In this document: positions 55,304 through 63,873 of the stretch, in pieces
How the letters are laid out: every line of letters starts with the position of its first letter
How positions within the stretch are numbered: position 1 is the first letter of the stretch
The notes under the pieces: model-generated
Told to the model about the DNA's origin: nothing
Databases searched by the model: none
The model's input: the letters and a program-made list of their open reading frames with translations, nothing else
Position numbers and translations under genes: made by a program
From: Pseudaeromonas paramecii
Lineage (GTDB): Bacteria; Pseudomonadota; Gammaproteobacteria; Enterobacterales; Aeromonadaceae
Reading direction: 5' to 3'
DNA: 64,000 nucleotides
NCBI RefSeq assembly: GCF_039540575.1
Contig: NZ_BAABFC010000004.1
Location: 1 to 64,000, forward strand

Positions 55304-55323
55304 AGAGGATGAGAAGACTTGCA

Positions 55324-55653
55324 ATGGATACGCTGGCGTTTCTTCATAAGACTTGGATAGTGACCTTGTCAAAATTCAGTCTGGCGGCATTGATTGGCGG
55401 GTTACCAATAGCCAGCTTGCTTTCATTGACAGATATGGCTGACTTTTCGATCGTCATGCTTTTCGCAATATCATTGTCATTCATTTGTGAATTAACCTCA
55501 TGGTGGGCCACATACAATTTAATTAAATGCCCGGAATGTGGTCATAAGCTATGCCGATTTAAGAATGGCAAAAACATGCCGATCAAACAGGCTTATAGTC
55601 TTCTCAGAAAAGGGGCGCCATGTAAACAGTGCGGGTGGAGTCCAAACCCATAA
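55324..55653 (+). CDS. orphan membrane protein with C-terminal zinc ribbon
   Basis: A 109-residue protein, not recognised. Two hydrophobic segments (SLAALIGGLPIASLLSL and FSIVMLFAISLSFICEL) are followed by a four-Cys zinc ribbon, CPECGH and CKQCGW about 36 residues apart. AGAAG precedes ATG at 55324; an ATG five codons earlier has no spacer to its ribosome site. AT-rich; part of the island. Confidence 0.6.
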   Translation: MDTLAFLHKTWIVTLSKFSLAALIGGLPIASLLSLTDMADFSIVMLFAISLSFICELTSWWATYNLIKCPECGHKLCRFKNGKNMPIKQAYSLLRKGAPCKQCGWSPNP

Positions 55654-56029
55654 ATCCCATGAGGATAGTACGGGCGTATATGGACTCCTCCCGGCGTGCA
55701 AGCCTGTTTTGTTTTTGGCTTTAGGTTCGATGGCTCATCGTATATCCGGTCTTTACGGTGGGCTCAATGGCCCGGGCCATAATGGGCTATTCGCGCGTCT
55801 GGTGCTGAGCGATTAGGCGTGCTCTTTGGCACATCGCACCTATAAGGTTTTCCAGACGCCGGTTCGACCGGTTTGCCATCAACTTTCCATGCTTCGCCAT
55901 CGTTAGGATGGGTAGTCGTTTGTCAGCCCGTCGCTGGCGGGGCTACTGGCCCTGCCCGGTAGCTTAATCGTTAACAAAATCGCCGCCCTGGGAAACAACC
56001 CTCCCAGCGATACAAGCCTGCGGACTGGC
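55654..56029. other. non-coding part of the island with a degenerate REP
   Basis: No supported gene. At 55809-55843 a diverged REP is visible: on the minus strand ATAGGTGCGATGTGC, a loop, then GCACGCCTAATCGC, with longer stem and altered loop. At 55883-55960 there are short inverted GC blocks without a known pattern. Confidence 0.5.
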
Positions 56030-56345
56030 TAACGGGATCCGGCTCCCCTCTGTCTGGCCGAGGAGGAAGCGGGGAACCGGCGACGAGGCAGGATGCCGAG
56101 TCAGGCATCGCCGCGTCGGGAACGCGTCGATGGCGGGCCGTTGTGCCCCGGTGACGACGAGGGGAGCCGCAGGCCCAGACAGTGGGGAGTGCCGGGGATT
56201 GCTAAGGGGGCCAAATCGAGGTTTGGACGGGATTGAGTATCCCGGCCTCGATTTGGCGCGAGGGCAGGGAAAGCCCGAGCGGGATGCGTAGCCAAGGAAG
56301 GCGAAGCCGGCACAATCCCCCTTTGCGCGCCCCCGCCAAGCAGAC
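56030..56345 (+). repeat. large structured interspersed repeat, copy R3
   Basis: Same family as R1 and R2. It begins GGCTAACGGGATCCGGCTCC, contains CGAGGCAGG, GTCGGGAACGCGTCGATGG, TGCCGGGGATTGCTAAGGGGG, and the nested palindrome CCAAATCGAGG...CCTCGATTTGG around ACGGGAT/ATCCCG at 56210-56256, then AGGGCAGGGA-AGCCCGAGCGG. Bases 56346-56591 have no recognised gene; GGGGGC/GCCCCC with TTTT at 56507-56524 is a possible terminator. Confidence 0.7.
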
Positions 56346-56591
56346 GGCTGAAAAGGCTCAATGCCAGTCAGGGCGCAACGGATCCATTCATCCAGTTATC
56401 ACCACCACATCCCTCTTGGCAAGGCGCCGCGCCAACGGGTAAAACCCAGCACAGTCAGGGCAATCACAGATGCCTCCAACCCAACCTACCGGGGATATAA
56501 GTAGGGGGCGAGCGGCCCCCTTTTCCACCACGACTGTGCTGGCCGGAAACTACTCCGCACCAGGCGGCCGCATCGCGTCCATGCGCAGGAG

Positions 56592-57995
56592 TTATGACAG
56601 ATAGCCGATGGTGTGAAATGCCATGACGCCGCGGCGCAGGAACTGAAACTCCAGCCGTGGTTCGTTAAAGGAGGGAGAAGTAAAGCGATGGACCTGAAAT
56701 GCAGCCACGCCAAGTTGTTGTGGCGCGAAGAGATCGAAGCCGGCGCGGGCCAGCACCGCCTCGGGGACCACATAGTTCTGTTCCACCAGGCCCCAAAAGG
56801 TCCAGTCCTGCTCCACACACAACGCCAGCACCTTGTGTTGCGCCGCCTGAATACTCATGGCACCCAGGGTCGAGCCGACCAAGTTGCCGAGGGTGGCGCC
56901 GAGCAAGGGGATGGGGATCAACATCTGTCCCAGCATGGCGCCGCCGGAGCCCATCAACAAGGCGAGGGTATCGCGTGAGGTGTTGAACGCCAGCTCGCGA
57001 CCGCTGATTTCGCCCCATGCGTAACGCCAGGAGTGCTCTAGCGAATTCAATGCCAGGGCGGTGGCCATGCCAATGGCGGCGGGTGGTGCGCTCTTCAGCG
57101 CAGGACCGAGCAGGCCCGACCTGCAACCACCTGTGATGATGGCCGCCATGCCACCGCGCAGTCCGGCGTTGGCCGACTGACCGACCAGCTGACGGGCCGC
57201 CGTCAACCAGGCGCGCTCATCGAGCTCGCCGGTGCGGTGGGCCTGGCGCAGCAGCCGGTACAGCAGAGGCGCGCTGCTCAAGGCGGCGCTGAAAGCCGCC
57301 GCATGCAGCGCCGCGCTGCCGGATTCGCGCAGCAGATCAGACCAGGCGATAAAGGCCTCCGTGGTCAGGCCGTACGCCTCGGCATCCAGCTCGCCATCAC
57401 GTTGCAGATCGGTCGCCAGCGCCTTGGCATCGCCTTCGGTCAGCGGCGTGGAGGTGACGCCATCCACCTCCAGCCGATCGCTGACGCTCTGCGCGGTATG
57501 CTGATTGGCGGCCGCCACGTCAGGCCGGGTGTCACGGTTGCGCGCCGCCTGGCGCTGGGCCTCGGCAATCACCTCCTGCAACTGGTCGGCCGGCACCACC
57601 TTCTGGCTGTCGTTATAGGCCGGATTGCCCAGTTGGCGTGCTGTCTCTTCGCCGGTCTTGTAATACTTCAACTCGGCATTGCGCCCTGTGGTCGCGTCGC
57701 CGTACTGCACGTCCTGCCCGGTCTTGTTGTTGCCGGCGGCATTGGCCCAGATATCGGTGCGCCCCTTGGCGCGGGCGGCCACCTTCAGCGTTTCGGCATG
57801 CCAGACCTCGGCCAGATGGCCCTTGACGAAATTGACGTCCACATTGGCGCGTCGTTCGGCCTCCCGTTGCAGGGCGGCGATGGCTTCATCGAGGCTGGTC
57901 TGCACCTGGTCGACAAACGCCTCTGACAGGGTGGCGCCCTGATTGGCGGCCTGATCCCGGCTGGCGCGCCAGAAGGCGTCGGCAAATTCTCCCAT
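56592..57995 (-). CDS. unrecognised protein: PD-(D/E)XK-like nuclease signature plus glycine-rich membrane half
   Basis: A 467-residue protein, second gene of a two-gene operon. Residues 1-50 are helical. Residues 55-135 look like a PD-(D/E)XK nuclease core: a helix with E63 and E68 (GHLAEVWHAETLK), D95 in GQDVQYGD, and E108-L-K110 in NAELKYYK, then QKVVPADQ. Residues 280-385 are glycine- and alanine-rich and hydrophobic (GGMAAIITGG, GSGGAMLGQMLIPIPLLGATLG, LVGSTLGAMS), suggesting membrane insertion or oligomerisation. The nuclease call is from the motif pattern only. It starts five bases after the first gene, with AGGA upstream. Confidence 0.6.
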   Translation of the reverse strand: MGEFADAFWRASRDQAANQGATLSEAFVDQVQTSLDEAIAALQREAERRANVDVNFVKGHLAEVWHAETLKVAARAKGRTDIWANAAGNNKTGQDVQYGDATTGRNAELKYYKTGEETARQLGNPAYNDSQKVVPADQLQEVIAEAQRQAARNRDTRPDVAAANQHTAQSVSDRLEVDGVTSTPLTEGDAKALATDLQRDGELDAEAYGLTTEAFIAWSDLLRESGSAALHAAAFSAALSSAPLLYRLLRQAHRTGELDERAWLTAARQLVGQSANAGLRGGMAAIITGGCRSGLLGPALKSAPPAAIGMATALALNSLEHSWRYAWGEISGRELAFNTSRDTLALLMGSGGAMLGQMLIPIPLLGATLGNLVGSTLGAMSIQAAQHKVLALCVEQDWTFWGLVEQNYVVPEAVLARAGFDLFAPQQLGVAAFQVHRFTSPSFNEPRLEFQFLRRGVMAFHTIGYLS

Positions 57996-58000
57996 CGGGC

Positions 58001-58579
58001 TTAATCCTGCTCAGCGAACCAGTTATCCAGCTCGTTGGCGACAAACTGGTAGAGCGCCAGCTTGGTCTGTTCGCGGCGCAGTGCCTTGCGCGCTCGCTTG
58101 GCCTGCACCAATTGCACCAGCTGATAGCCCAGACTCCCCAGCAGACCGCCCAGCAGCGGCAACATAGGGTTAGCCAGAATGAATGCGGCGCCGATGGTGG
58201 CACCAGCACTGAGGCCGCCGGATAATTTGCTGGCCTGGTACAGGCTGCGGCGCAGGGCATCAAAGGCGCTGGCCTGGGCCAGCTTGCCCTCACCAAACAC
58301 CACCGCCTTGCTGCCGTCGAAGCCATAACAGGCACCCTGCTGGTTGACGATATGGTCGATCTGTTCGAGATAGATGCGGGAGTAGGGGTTCTCGTCACCA
58401 TCGCCGAGGAAGATGACGTGACTGCGGCCCGATAGCGTCGGCAAGTTCTGCCGGTAGTGGGCTATGGTCCAGGCGGCGCTGTCGAAGCCATCCTGTTTCG
58501 AGATCTGGTGTTGCAAGGTAATGGCCAGTTGCTCGTAGATCTCGGGATAAACCACGATGACCTGCTTGTTGAATAACAT
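58001..58579 (-). CDS. unrecognised protein: alpha/beta domain plus glycine-rich membrane hairpin
   Basis: A 192-residue protein, first gene of the operon. The N-terminal part (about 1-105) alternates strands and helices: QVIVVYPEIYEQLAITL, HVIFLGDGDENPYSR and ACYGFDGSKAVVFGEG, resembling a Rossmann- or TIR-like fold without a known motif. The C-terminal part holds two hydrophobic glycine-rich helices (GGLSAGATIGAAFILAN and LPLLGGLLGSLGYQLVQLV), then a basic helix RARKALRREQ. GGGAG lies six bases before ATG. Function unknown. Confidence 0.6.
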   Translation of the reverse strand: MLFNKQVIVVYPEIYEQLAITLQHQISKQDGFDSAAWTIAHYRQNLPTLSGRSHVIFLGDGDENPYSRIYLEQIDHIVNQQGACYGFDGSKAVVFGEGKLAQASAFDALRRSLYQASKLSGGLSAGATIGAAFILANPMLPLLGGLLGSLGYQLVQLVQAKRARKALRREQTKLALYQFVANELDNWFAEQD

Positions 58580-58837
58580 CCCGTACTCCCACCTCTGATG
58601 TTCTGCGCCCCGCCGGCGAGCTTGGTGCGACTGAACCCGACAGCCTTTGGGGTGTCAGGCTAACGCAACTGGCCAGCGGGAGAAATGGGAACCCGTTAAA
58701 AATCAACAGCCGCTTACGTTTATTCAATGATTGGATGGCCGATGTCATAGGCGCAGATACCGGCTTGGCAAAGTGGGGCAGCCTGCCCCCTCCCAGCCTC
58801 CCCCTGGGCAGGGGGAGAAGACCCGAGTGCGCGGCGC

Positions 58838-59824
58838 CTAGCGGGTGGTCTCCCGCCAGATCGGCTGCAACGGGAAGATCTGCTGGCGGGGGAAGTGATC
58901 CGCCGGGCCCTGCAGGCGGTGCAGTATGTGCTGCACCATCAGCTGCTGGGGCTGGCGGAAGGTGGTGAGGCGGTAGCTGTGCCAGCTGGCCTGCTCGATG
59001 TCGTCGAAGCCGATGAGGGCCAGATCGGCGGGCACCCGCACCCCGCGCCGGCGCAGGGCATCGAGAAAGCCGCAGGCCAGCAGGTCGGTGACGCAGAAGA
59101 CGCCGTCCGGCAGCGCGGTCAGCGCCTCCCCCAGGGCCAGGCCGGTGGCGTAGGAGGTGTCGCCCTGCTTGAGCACCCGCACGTCGAGCCCCGCCGCCTG
59201 GGCCGCCGCGACGAAACCCTGCTCCCGGGCCACCAGCCCCACGGAGCCCACGTTGGAGCTCACCACCGCCACCTGCTGGCAACCCTGGGCCTTGAGCATC
59301 TGTAACGCCAGGGCGGCGGCGCCGCGGTTGTCCAGGCAGAGGTTCTCCGCCAGGGGATGGTCGTAGTTGCGGTTCACCAGTATCACCCGCTGGCCATTGG
59401 CCAGGCACTGGTCGATCAGGGCGCCGCTGGGCTGGCCGGAGAGGATGATGGAGGCCTCGGCACGAAACTGCAGGGTCTGGGTCAGGGCCGCCGCCACGCC
59501 GTCGGCATCCCCCTTGGTGTTGATCACCATGGCCACCTTGTCGAGGCGCTGCAGCTCCCGGGTCAGCAGATCCAGCATGCTGGCCTGGAAGGGGGTGCTG
59601 ATGTCGGTGGTGATGAGGCAAACGATATGGCTGTCATGGTGTAGACAGCGGGCCAGGTGGTTGACGTGATACCCCAGATCCTCGGCGGCCGCCAGCACCT
59701 TGGCCCGGGTGGCCGGCGACACGCTGGCCCCGGCGGTGAAGGTGCGGGAGACCGCCGAGCGGGAGACCCCCGCCCGCTCCGCCACCTGCTGGGCGCTGAC
59801 AAACTGCCTGCGAACTGCCGTCAT
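58838..59824 (-). CDS. LacI-family transcriptional regulator
   Basis: A 328-residue repressor. The helix-turn-helix is SAQQVAERAGVSRSAVSRTFTAGA at residues 9-32 and the hinge SPATRAKVLAAAEDLGYHVN. The periplasmic-binding-like effector domain runs from 65 to the end, with DDIEQA near 275. Effector unknown; no sugar genes sit beside it. The 258 bases upstream separate it from the two-gene operon and contain a GC-rich inverted repeat near 58783-58818. Confidence 0.9.
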   Translation of the reverse strand: MTAVRRQFVSAQQVAERAGVSRSAVSRTFTAGASVSPATRAKVLAAAEDLGYHVNHLARCLHHDSHIVCLITTDISTPFQASMLDLLTRELQRLDKVAMVINTKGDADGVAAALTQTLQFRAEASIILSGQPSGALIDQCLANGQRVILVNRNYDHPLAENLCLDNRGAAALALQMLKAQGCQQVAVVSSNVGSVGLVAREQGFVAAAQAAGLDVRVLKQGDTSYATGLALGEALTALPDGVFCVTDLLACGFLDALRRRGVRVPADLALIGFDDIEQASWHSYRLTTFRQPQQLMVQHILHRLQGPADHFPRQQIFPLQPIWRETTR

Positions 59825-59834
59825 GGGGTCGTCC

Positions 59835-61154
59835 TCACCACTGAATGGCGTTGCCGTTGGCCGACAGCTTGCCGTTCACCACCCGCAGCCGGCTGTTGAG
59901 CACACCCGCCTGATCGGTGACATAGCCGGCATCCTGCATGGCCAGCAGGGTGCCGCTGTCCGTCACCATGGGCGCCAGGCTGGCATCCGCCTCCAGCTCC
60001 AGCACCCCCTGCAACAGGGAGCGGAAGGAGGCGATGTCGGTGAGGGAGGCCATGTCGAAGGGCCGGGAGGTGACCTCGCCACTGGCCTTGAGCCGGCCGT
60101 TGTCCAGCTGCAGATGGAAGGGCTCCAGGTGCAGCTGGAACCCGGAACGGGTCACCCGGTTGAGGGCCGCCAGCCAGACGGGCCGCTGATCGAAGCGGGT
60201 CAGGGCGCTTTGCAGCAGGGCCTGATAACCCTGCACGTCTATGCCCCCCAGGGCCAGCCCCAGATCCAGCTGCTCCAGGGTGTAGCGCCGACTGCCCTGC
60301 TGCAGCACCCCGGCCGCCAGCCGACCCTGGCCGTTGAGATCCACCACCGACTGCAGGCCGTGCTTGTTGGCGGAGAGGCCGAAGGTAAAGTCCGCCCCCG
60401 CCAGCTCCAGCCGTTCATCGGCCCTTAAGCGCAGCAGCTGGGCCAGTTGGCTGGCACAGCGGGTCAACCGCCATTCGCCCGCCTGATGCATCAGGGCCAG
60501 CTCGCCCTGCCATTGGCTCAGCAGCAGGCGGTCGTCCCCCTGATCCAGGGTCAGCTCGGCCAGTTGCCAGGCCAGTTGCCGGCCGTCTTGTCCGTCCGGC
60601 TGCCAGTCCAGCGCCAGGCTATCCAGGGTCAGGGCGCCGTCATCCAGTTGCAGGCGGCCACCGGGCCAGCTGAGAGCCAGCCGGCCATCCTGCCCCCAGC
60701 CGTCGCCCCAGCTCAGCTGGGGCTCCTGGATCTGTAGCAGGCCCTGATCCCGCAGCTGCCCCAGGGTGCCCCGGGTGACCTGTACACGGGCCTGATGACG
60801 CACCCGGCCGGGCAGCACCCGGCTGTCGATGGTCACATACAGCTCCAGCGGGCCCAGCTGGGCCAGTTGCGCGTTGAGATCCGGTTGGGGTGGCAGCCCC
60901 AGCAGAGTGGGCAGGGCACCCCCGTCCAGCAAGGAGAGGTGCAGCTCGCCGCGCTGATGGAACAAGCCGCTGTCGAGGGTCAGCCAGGTGGCGCCGCTGC
61001 GGGCCGGGGCGTTGAGCTGGCTCAGCCACTGGGCCCGGGCCGACGCCAGCTGCTGCCCGGTGTAGAGGGTGGCGAGCAAAAACAGCAGGCAGGCCGCCAG
61101 CAGGCCGGCCAGCAAACGGCCGTATCGTTTCAACAATGAGTTCATCGCTTCCAT
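59835..61154 (-). CDS. DUF945 (YdgA-like) exported protein
   Basis: A 439-residue protein with one N-terminal membrane anchor (LLAGLLAACLLFLLATLY) and a long periplasmic part of the DUF945 family. Residues such as DSGLFHQRGELHLSLLDG and LTRFDQRPVWLAALN fit the family. Function unknown. The start is uncertain between 61154 (GGGA upstream) and 61145. It lies between a chemoreceptor and a LacI regulator, all leftward. Confidence 0.8.
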   Translation of the reverse strand: MEAMNSLLKRYGRLLAGLLAACLLFLLATLYTGQQLASARAQWLSQLNAPARSGATWLTLDSGLFHQRGELHLSLLDGGALPTLLGLPPQPDLNAQLAQLGPLELYVTIDSRVLPGRVRHQARVQVTRGTLGQLRDQGLLQIQEPQLSWGDGWGQDGRLALSWPGGRLQLDDGALTLDSLALDWQPDGQDGRQLAWQLAELTLDQGDDRLLLSQWQGELALMHQAGEWRLTRCASQLAQLLRLRADERLELAGADFTFGLSANKHGLQSVVDLNGQGRLAAGVLQQGSRRYTLEQLDLGLALGGIDVQGYQALLQSALTRFDQRPVWLAALNRVTRSGFQLHLEPFHLQLDNGRLKASGEVTSRPFDMASLTDIASFRSLLQGVLELEADASLAPMVTDSGTLLAMQDAGYVTDQAGVLNSRLRVVNGKLSANGNAIQW

Positions 61155-61271
61155 GCCAAGAGTGTCCCTGTCGGGTTGGCGCCAAGAATGCGGCAGAACG
61201 ATGACAGTTTGATGAATTCGGCCAGGAGGGAGCTGGATGGCCCCCGATGCGAGGCTGGTGCGGAACAAGAT

Positions 61272-61294
61272 AAAAGGGCCCGCGCTGCGGGCCC
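61272..61294 (-). terminator. terminator of the chemoreceptor gene
   Basis: On the minus strand GGGCCCGC pairs with GCGGGCCC around AGC, then TTTTATC, five bases beyond the stop codon. Confidence 0.85.
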
Positions 61295-61298
61295 CGGG

Positions 61299-62618
61299 TT
61301 AATGGTGCAGTTGCTGGGTCACCTGGCTGATGGCCGCCTCCAGGGCCTGGGCGTCCTGCTGTATGGTGCTGATGACGCCGCCGGCCTGTTGCACCAGGGC
61401 CACCCCCTGCTCGGCCCGGCCATGGTTCTCCTCCATGCCGGTCACCGCCGCCTGGGTCAGAGCCTGGTTGTCCTTCACCACCTGGACTATCTCCTCGGTG
61501 GCCCGGCTGGTGTGGGCCGCCAGGTTGCGCACCTCGTCGGCCACCACCGCAAAGCCGCGGCCCAGCTCGCCGGCCCGGGCCGCCTCGATGGCGGCGTTGA
61601 GCGCCAGCAGGTTGGTCTGATCGGCGATGCCGCGAATGGTGCCCACTATGTTGCTGATCTGATCCGACTGCTTGTGCAGCGCCAGGATCTGGCCGCGGGT
61701 CTGCTCCAGTTCGGCGGCTATGGTCTCCATCATGGCCACGCTCTGGCTCACCACCTGTCGCCCCTGTTCGGCACTCTGGCTGGTCTGGCTGGCCGATGCA
61801 TAGGCCTGCTGAGCCGCCTCCCGCTCCCGCAGGTTGCGCTCCACCTGCTCGGTCACCTCGCTGGCAAACTTCACCACCTGGCTGACCTTGCCCGCCGGAT
61901 CGAAGACGGGGTTGTAGGTGGCCCGCAGCCACACCACCCGGCCGTGCTTGTCCAGCCGTTCGAACAGGCCGGAGACGTACTCGCCGCGCCGCAGCCGCTC
62001 CCAGAACGGCTCGTATTCGGCGCTGGCCTGCTGGGCGGCGGTACAGAAGATCCGGTGGGACTGGCCCTTGAGCTCCCCCAGGCTGTAGCCCATCACCTGC
62101 AAAAAGTTGTCGTTGGCCTGCAGCACCTGACCCGTCGGGCTGAAGCTGATCACCGCCATGGAGCGGTTGATGGCGCTCACCAGGGCCTGTTGGTACTGGG
62201 CGGTCTCGATACGTGCCGTGATGTCGGAGGCCAGCTTGAGGATGCGCACCACCCGCCCCGTCTCGTCCTTCACCGGAATGTAGCTGGCCTCCAGCCACAC
62301 CACCTCGCCGCCGCGGGTCAGCCGCTGGAACTTGTCGGTGAGGCTCTCGCCCCGAGCCAGCCGTGGCCAGAACTGCTGATAGGCGGTGCTGGCGGCGTAT
62401 TCCGGCAGACAGAAGAGCCTGTGATGCTGGCCCAACAGATCCGCCAGGCTGTAACCCATCAATGCCAGGAAACGGTCGTTGGCGCTGAGTATCTCGCCCT
62501 GGGGACTGAACTCGATGCAGGCCATGGCCTGCCGGATGCCGTCCAGGCTGGCGGCCAGCTGATTGCGCTCCTGGCGCAGCTGCTGCAGCTGCTGTTTGAG
62601 GCGTTTGATACCGAACAT
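61299..62618 (-). CDS. soluble chemoreceptor with tandem PAS domains (BdlA-like)
   Basis: A 439-residue methyl-accepting protein without membrane helices. PAS 1 covers about 25-135 ([26 protein letters not shown]) and PAS 2 about 145-255 ([24 protein letters not shown]), each with a PAC tail. The signalling domain follows with the hairpin tip [22 protein letters not shown] and [14 protein letters not shown]. There is no HAMP. This architecture is that of Pseudomonas BdlA (biofilm dispersal) and similar PAS-Aer receptors. GGAGG precedes the start. Confidence 0.9.
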   Translation of the reverse strand: MFGIKRLKQQLQQLRQERNQLAASLDGIRQAMACIEFSPQGEILSANDRFLALMGYSLADLLGQHHRLFCLPEYAASTAYQQFWPRLARGESLTDKFQRLTRGGEVVWLEASYIPVKDETGRVVRILKLASDITARIETAQYQQALVSAINRSMAVISFSPTGQVLQANDNFLQVMGYSLGELKGQSHRIFCTAAQQASAEYEPFWERLRRGEYVSGLFERLDKHGRVVWLRATYNPVFDPAGKVSQVVKFASEVTEQVERNLREREAAQQAYASASQTSQSAEQGRQVVSQSVAMMETIAAELEQTRGQILALHKQSDQISNIVGTIRGIADQTNLLALNAAIEAARAGELGRGFAVVADEVRNLAAHTSRATEEIVQVVKDNQALTQAAVTGMEENHGRAEQGVALVQQAGGVISTIQQDAQALEAAISQVTQQLHH

Positions 62619-62745
62619 GACTCCTCCAAATGATGTGGCGGGCTCCGCCTAAGCATGGCCCAGCCGGGAACTATACGCCTTCGAGACACGGGTTGCGCCA
62701 GTGGCCCAGATGAGGGCGTTGCGCGGGCTTGCTGCCACCGACGGC

Positions 62746-63870
62746 CTAGTCGCCCCAGGCCAGATCCAGCCACACCAGGCGGTGATCCGAGCTACGGGAG
62801 CCCCGCTGGCGCCCCCGTGCGTCGGCGATCCACTCCCAGCCCGGCTCGTCCGGCGCGGGCCAGAAGACGCCGCCGTCCAGCACGGCGAGATCGGCGCTGG
62901 GCAGCACATAGTCGAGGCGCAGCGGCAGTATGTGGGTCCAGGTGGCGGGCTCCCCCACCCGCCAGATGGGATGCTGCTGCTTGGCATAGTGCAGGGCGCC
63001 GCGGGATTTGGGCACCTGGGCCCCCAGGGCCGCCGCGGCATTGAGTCTGGGGTGGCGCAGCAGCCCCAGGATGGCGGCCTTGTTGCCCTCGCCCGCCGCC
63101 GGATCGTTGTTGAGATCCCCCAACAGCACGAAAGACGCCCCCGCCGCCAGGCCGCCGCGACCGCCCTGGTCATCCACCAGCCAGGGAGCGTCATCCAGGT
63201 AGTGCTGCCACAGGCGGATCTCGTCGGCGTTGCGCAGCCAGTTGCGCCGCTCGGCGCCGTCAAACACCGGCGGTGTGGGATGGCTGAGCAGCAGATGCAG
63301 CACCCGCTCCCCCACCTGCACCGGCAGATCCAGGTGATTCTTGGAGGAGAGCGGCAGCAGGGCGCGGGCCGCCGGGCTGTAGTAATCCGCCAGGCCGGAG
63401 CCAGGCTCGGCATCCGGCAGCCGGGCGCCGGGGATAGAAGCCCAGGGCAGGTGGGCGAAGCTGCGCACCCGCGCCTCCAGCAAGGGGTAACGTGAGAGCA
63501 GCACCATGGCGTACTGGCCGGGGAAGTCGCCAAAGCCCAGGCCGTCGCCGGGCAGGCTGAGCCGGCCGTCACCGTCCAGATCCACAGGCGCCAGCTGCCC
63601 CGTGTTGCAGGGCACCCGATAGCGGTAGGGATAGAGCAGCGGGCCGCCCTGTTCGTCGCTCACCGCCAGATAGTGTTGGCAGAAGTGATCCAGCGCCTCG
63701 GCCTCGCCGTTATGGTCAAACTCGTTGAGCAACAGCAGATCTGGGCGCACCCGCCGCACCATGGCCGCCACCCGCCGGATCTGGGGCGCACCGGCGTGCA
63801 GATCGGCGAGCAGCTGGCCGGCCTTGGGCCGGCTGAGGCTGATGTTGAAACTGGCGACCCGCAGGGGCAT
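62746..63870 (-). CDS. endonuclease/exonuclease/phosphatase family protein
   Basis: A 374-residue member of the EEP superfamily. It begins LRVASFNISL, then LLLLNEFDHNG (metal-binding Glu), VLLGDLNNDPAAG (Asp/Asn), and ends with GSRSSDHRLVWLDL (catalytic SDH). No signal peptide is seen. Substrate may be DNA, a phospholipid or an inositol phosphate; it cannot be told. It starts three bases after the stop of the exporter gene on its right. Confidence 0.88.
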   Translation of the reverse strand: MPLRVASFNISLSRPKAGQLLADLHAGAPQIRRVAAMVRRVRPDLLLLNEFDHNGEAEALDHFCQHYLAVSDEQGGPLLYPYRYRVPCNTGQLAPVDLDGDGRLSLPGDGLGFGDFPGQYAMVLLSRYPLLEARVRSFAHLPWASIPGARLPDAEPGSGLADYYSPAARALLPLSSKNHLDLPVQVGERVLHLLLSHPTPPVFDGAERRNWLRNADEIRLWQHYLDDAPWLVDDQGGRGGLAAGASFVLLGDLNNDPAAGEGNKAAILGLLRHPRLNAAAALGAQVPKSRGALHYAKQQHPIWRVGEPATWTHILPLRLDYVLPSADLAVLDGGVFWPAPDEPGWEWIADARGRQRGSRSSDHRLVWLDLAWGD

Positions 63871-63873
63871 GAG

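Larger units (their letters stand above)
54596..55307 (+). mobile_element. REP-RAYT cassette 2
   Basis: A 712-base unit with the same ends as cassette 1. It differs mainly by about 26 extra bases between the left REP and the RAYT gene and by scattered substitutions. The sequence from CGCGCAAAAACAACCACC to the right REP is otherwise nearly identical. Confidence 0.75.

Noticed and set aside
55883..55985. Possible integron attC-like site
   Set aside because: There are short inverted GC blocks near GTTAGGATG, but no paired GCCTAAC/GTTRRRY core sites and no integrase, so nothing supports an integron cassette.
56507..56524. Terminator of the two-gene operon
   Set aside because: The GGGGGC/GCCCCC hairpin has its T-run on the plus-strand side (CCCTTTT), while the operon is on the minus strand, so it does not clearly serve the operon.
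52104..56590. Prophage or integrative plasmid at the AT-rich island
   Set aside because: No integrase, phage structural, replication or mobilisation gene and no tRNA-type attachment duplication; the RAYT/REP units explain the structure better.
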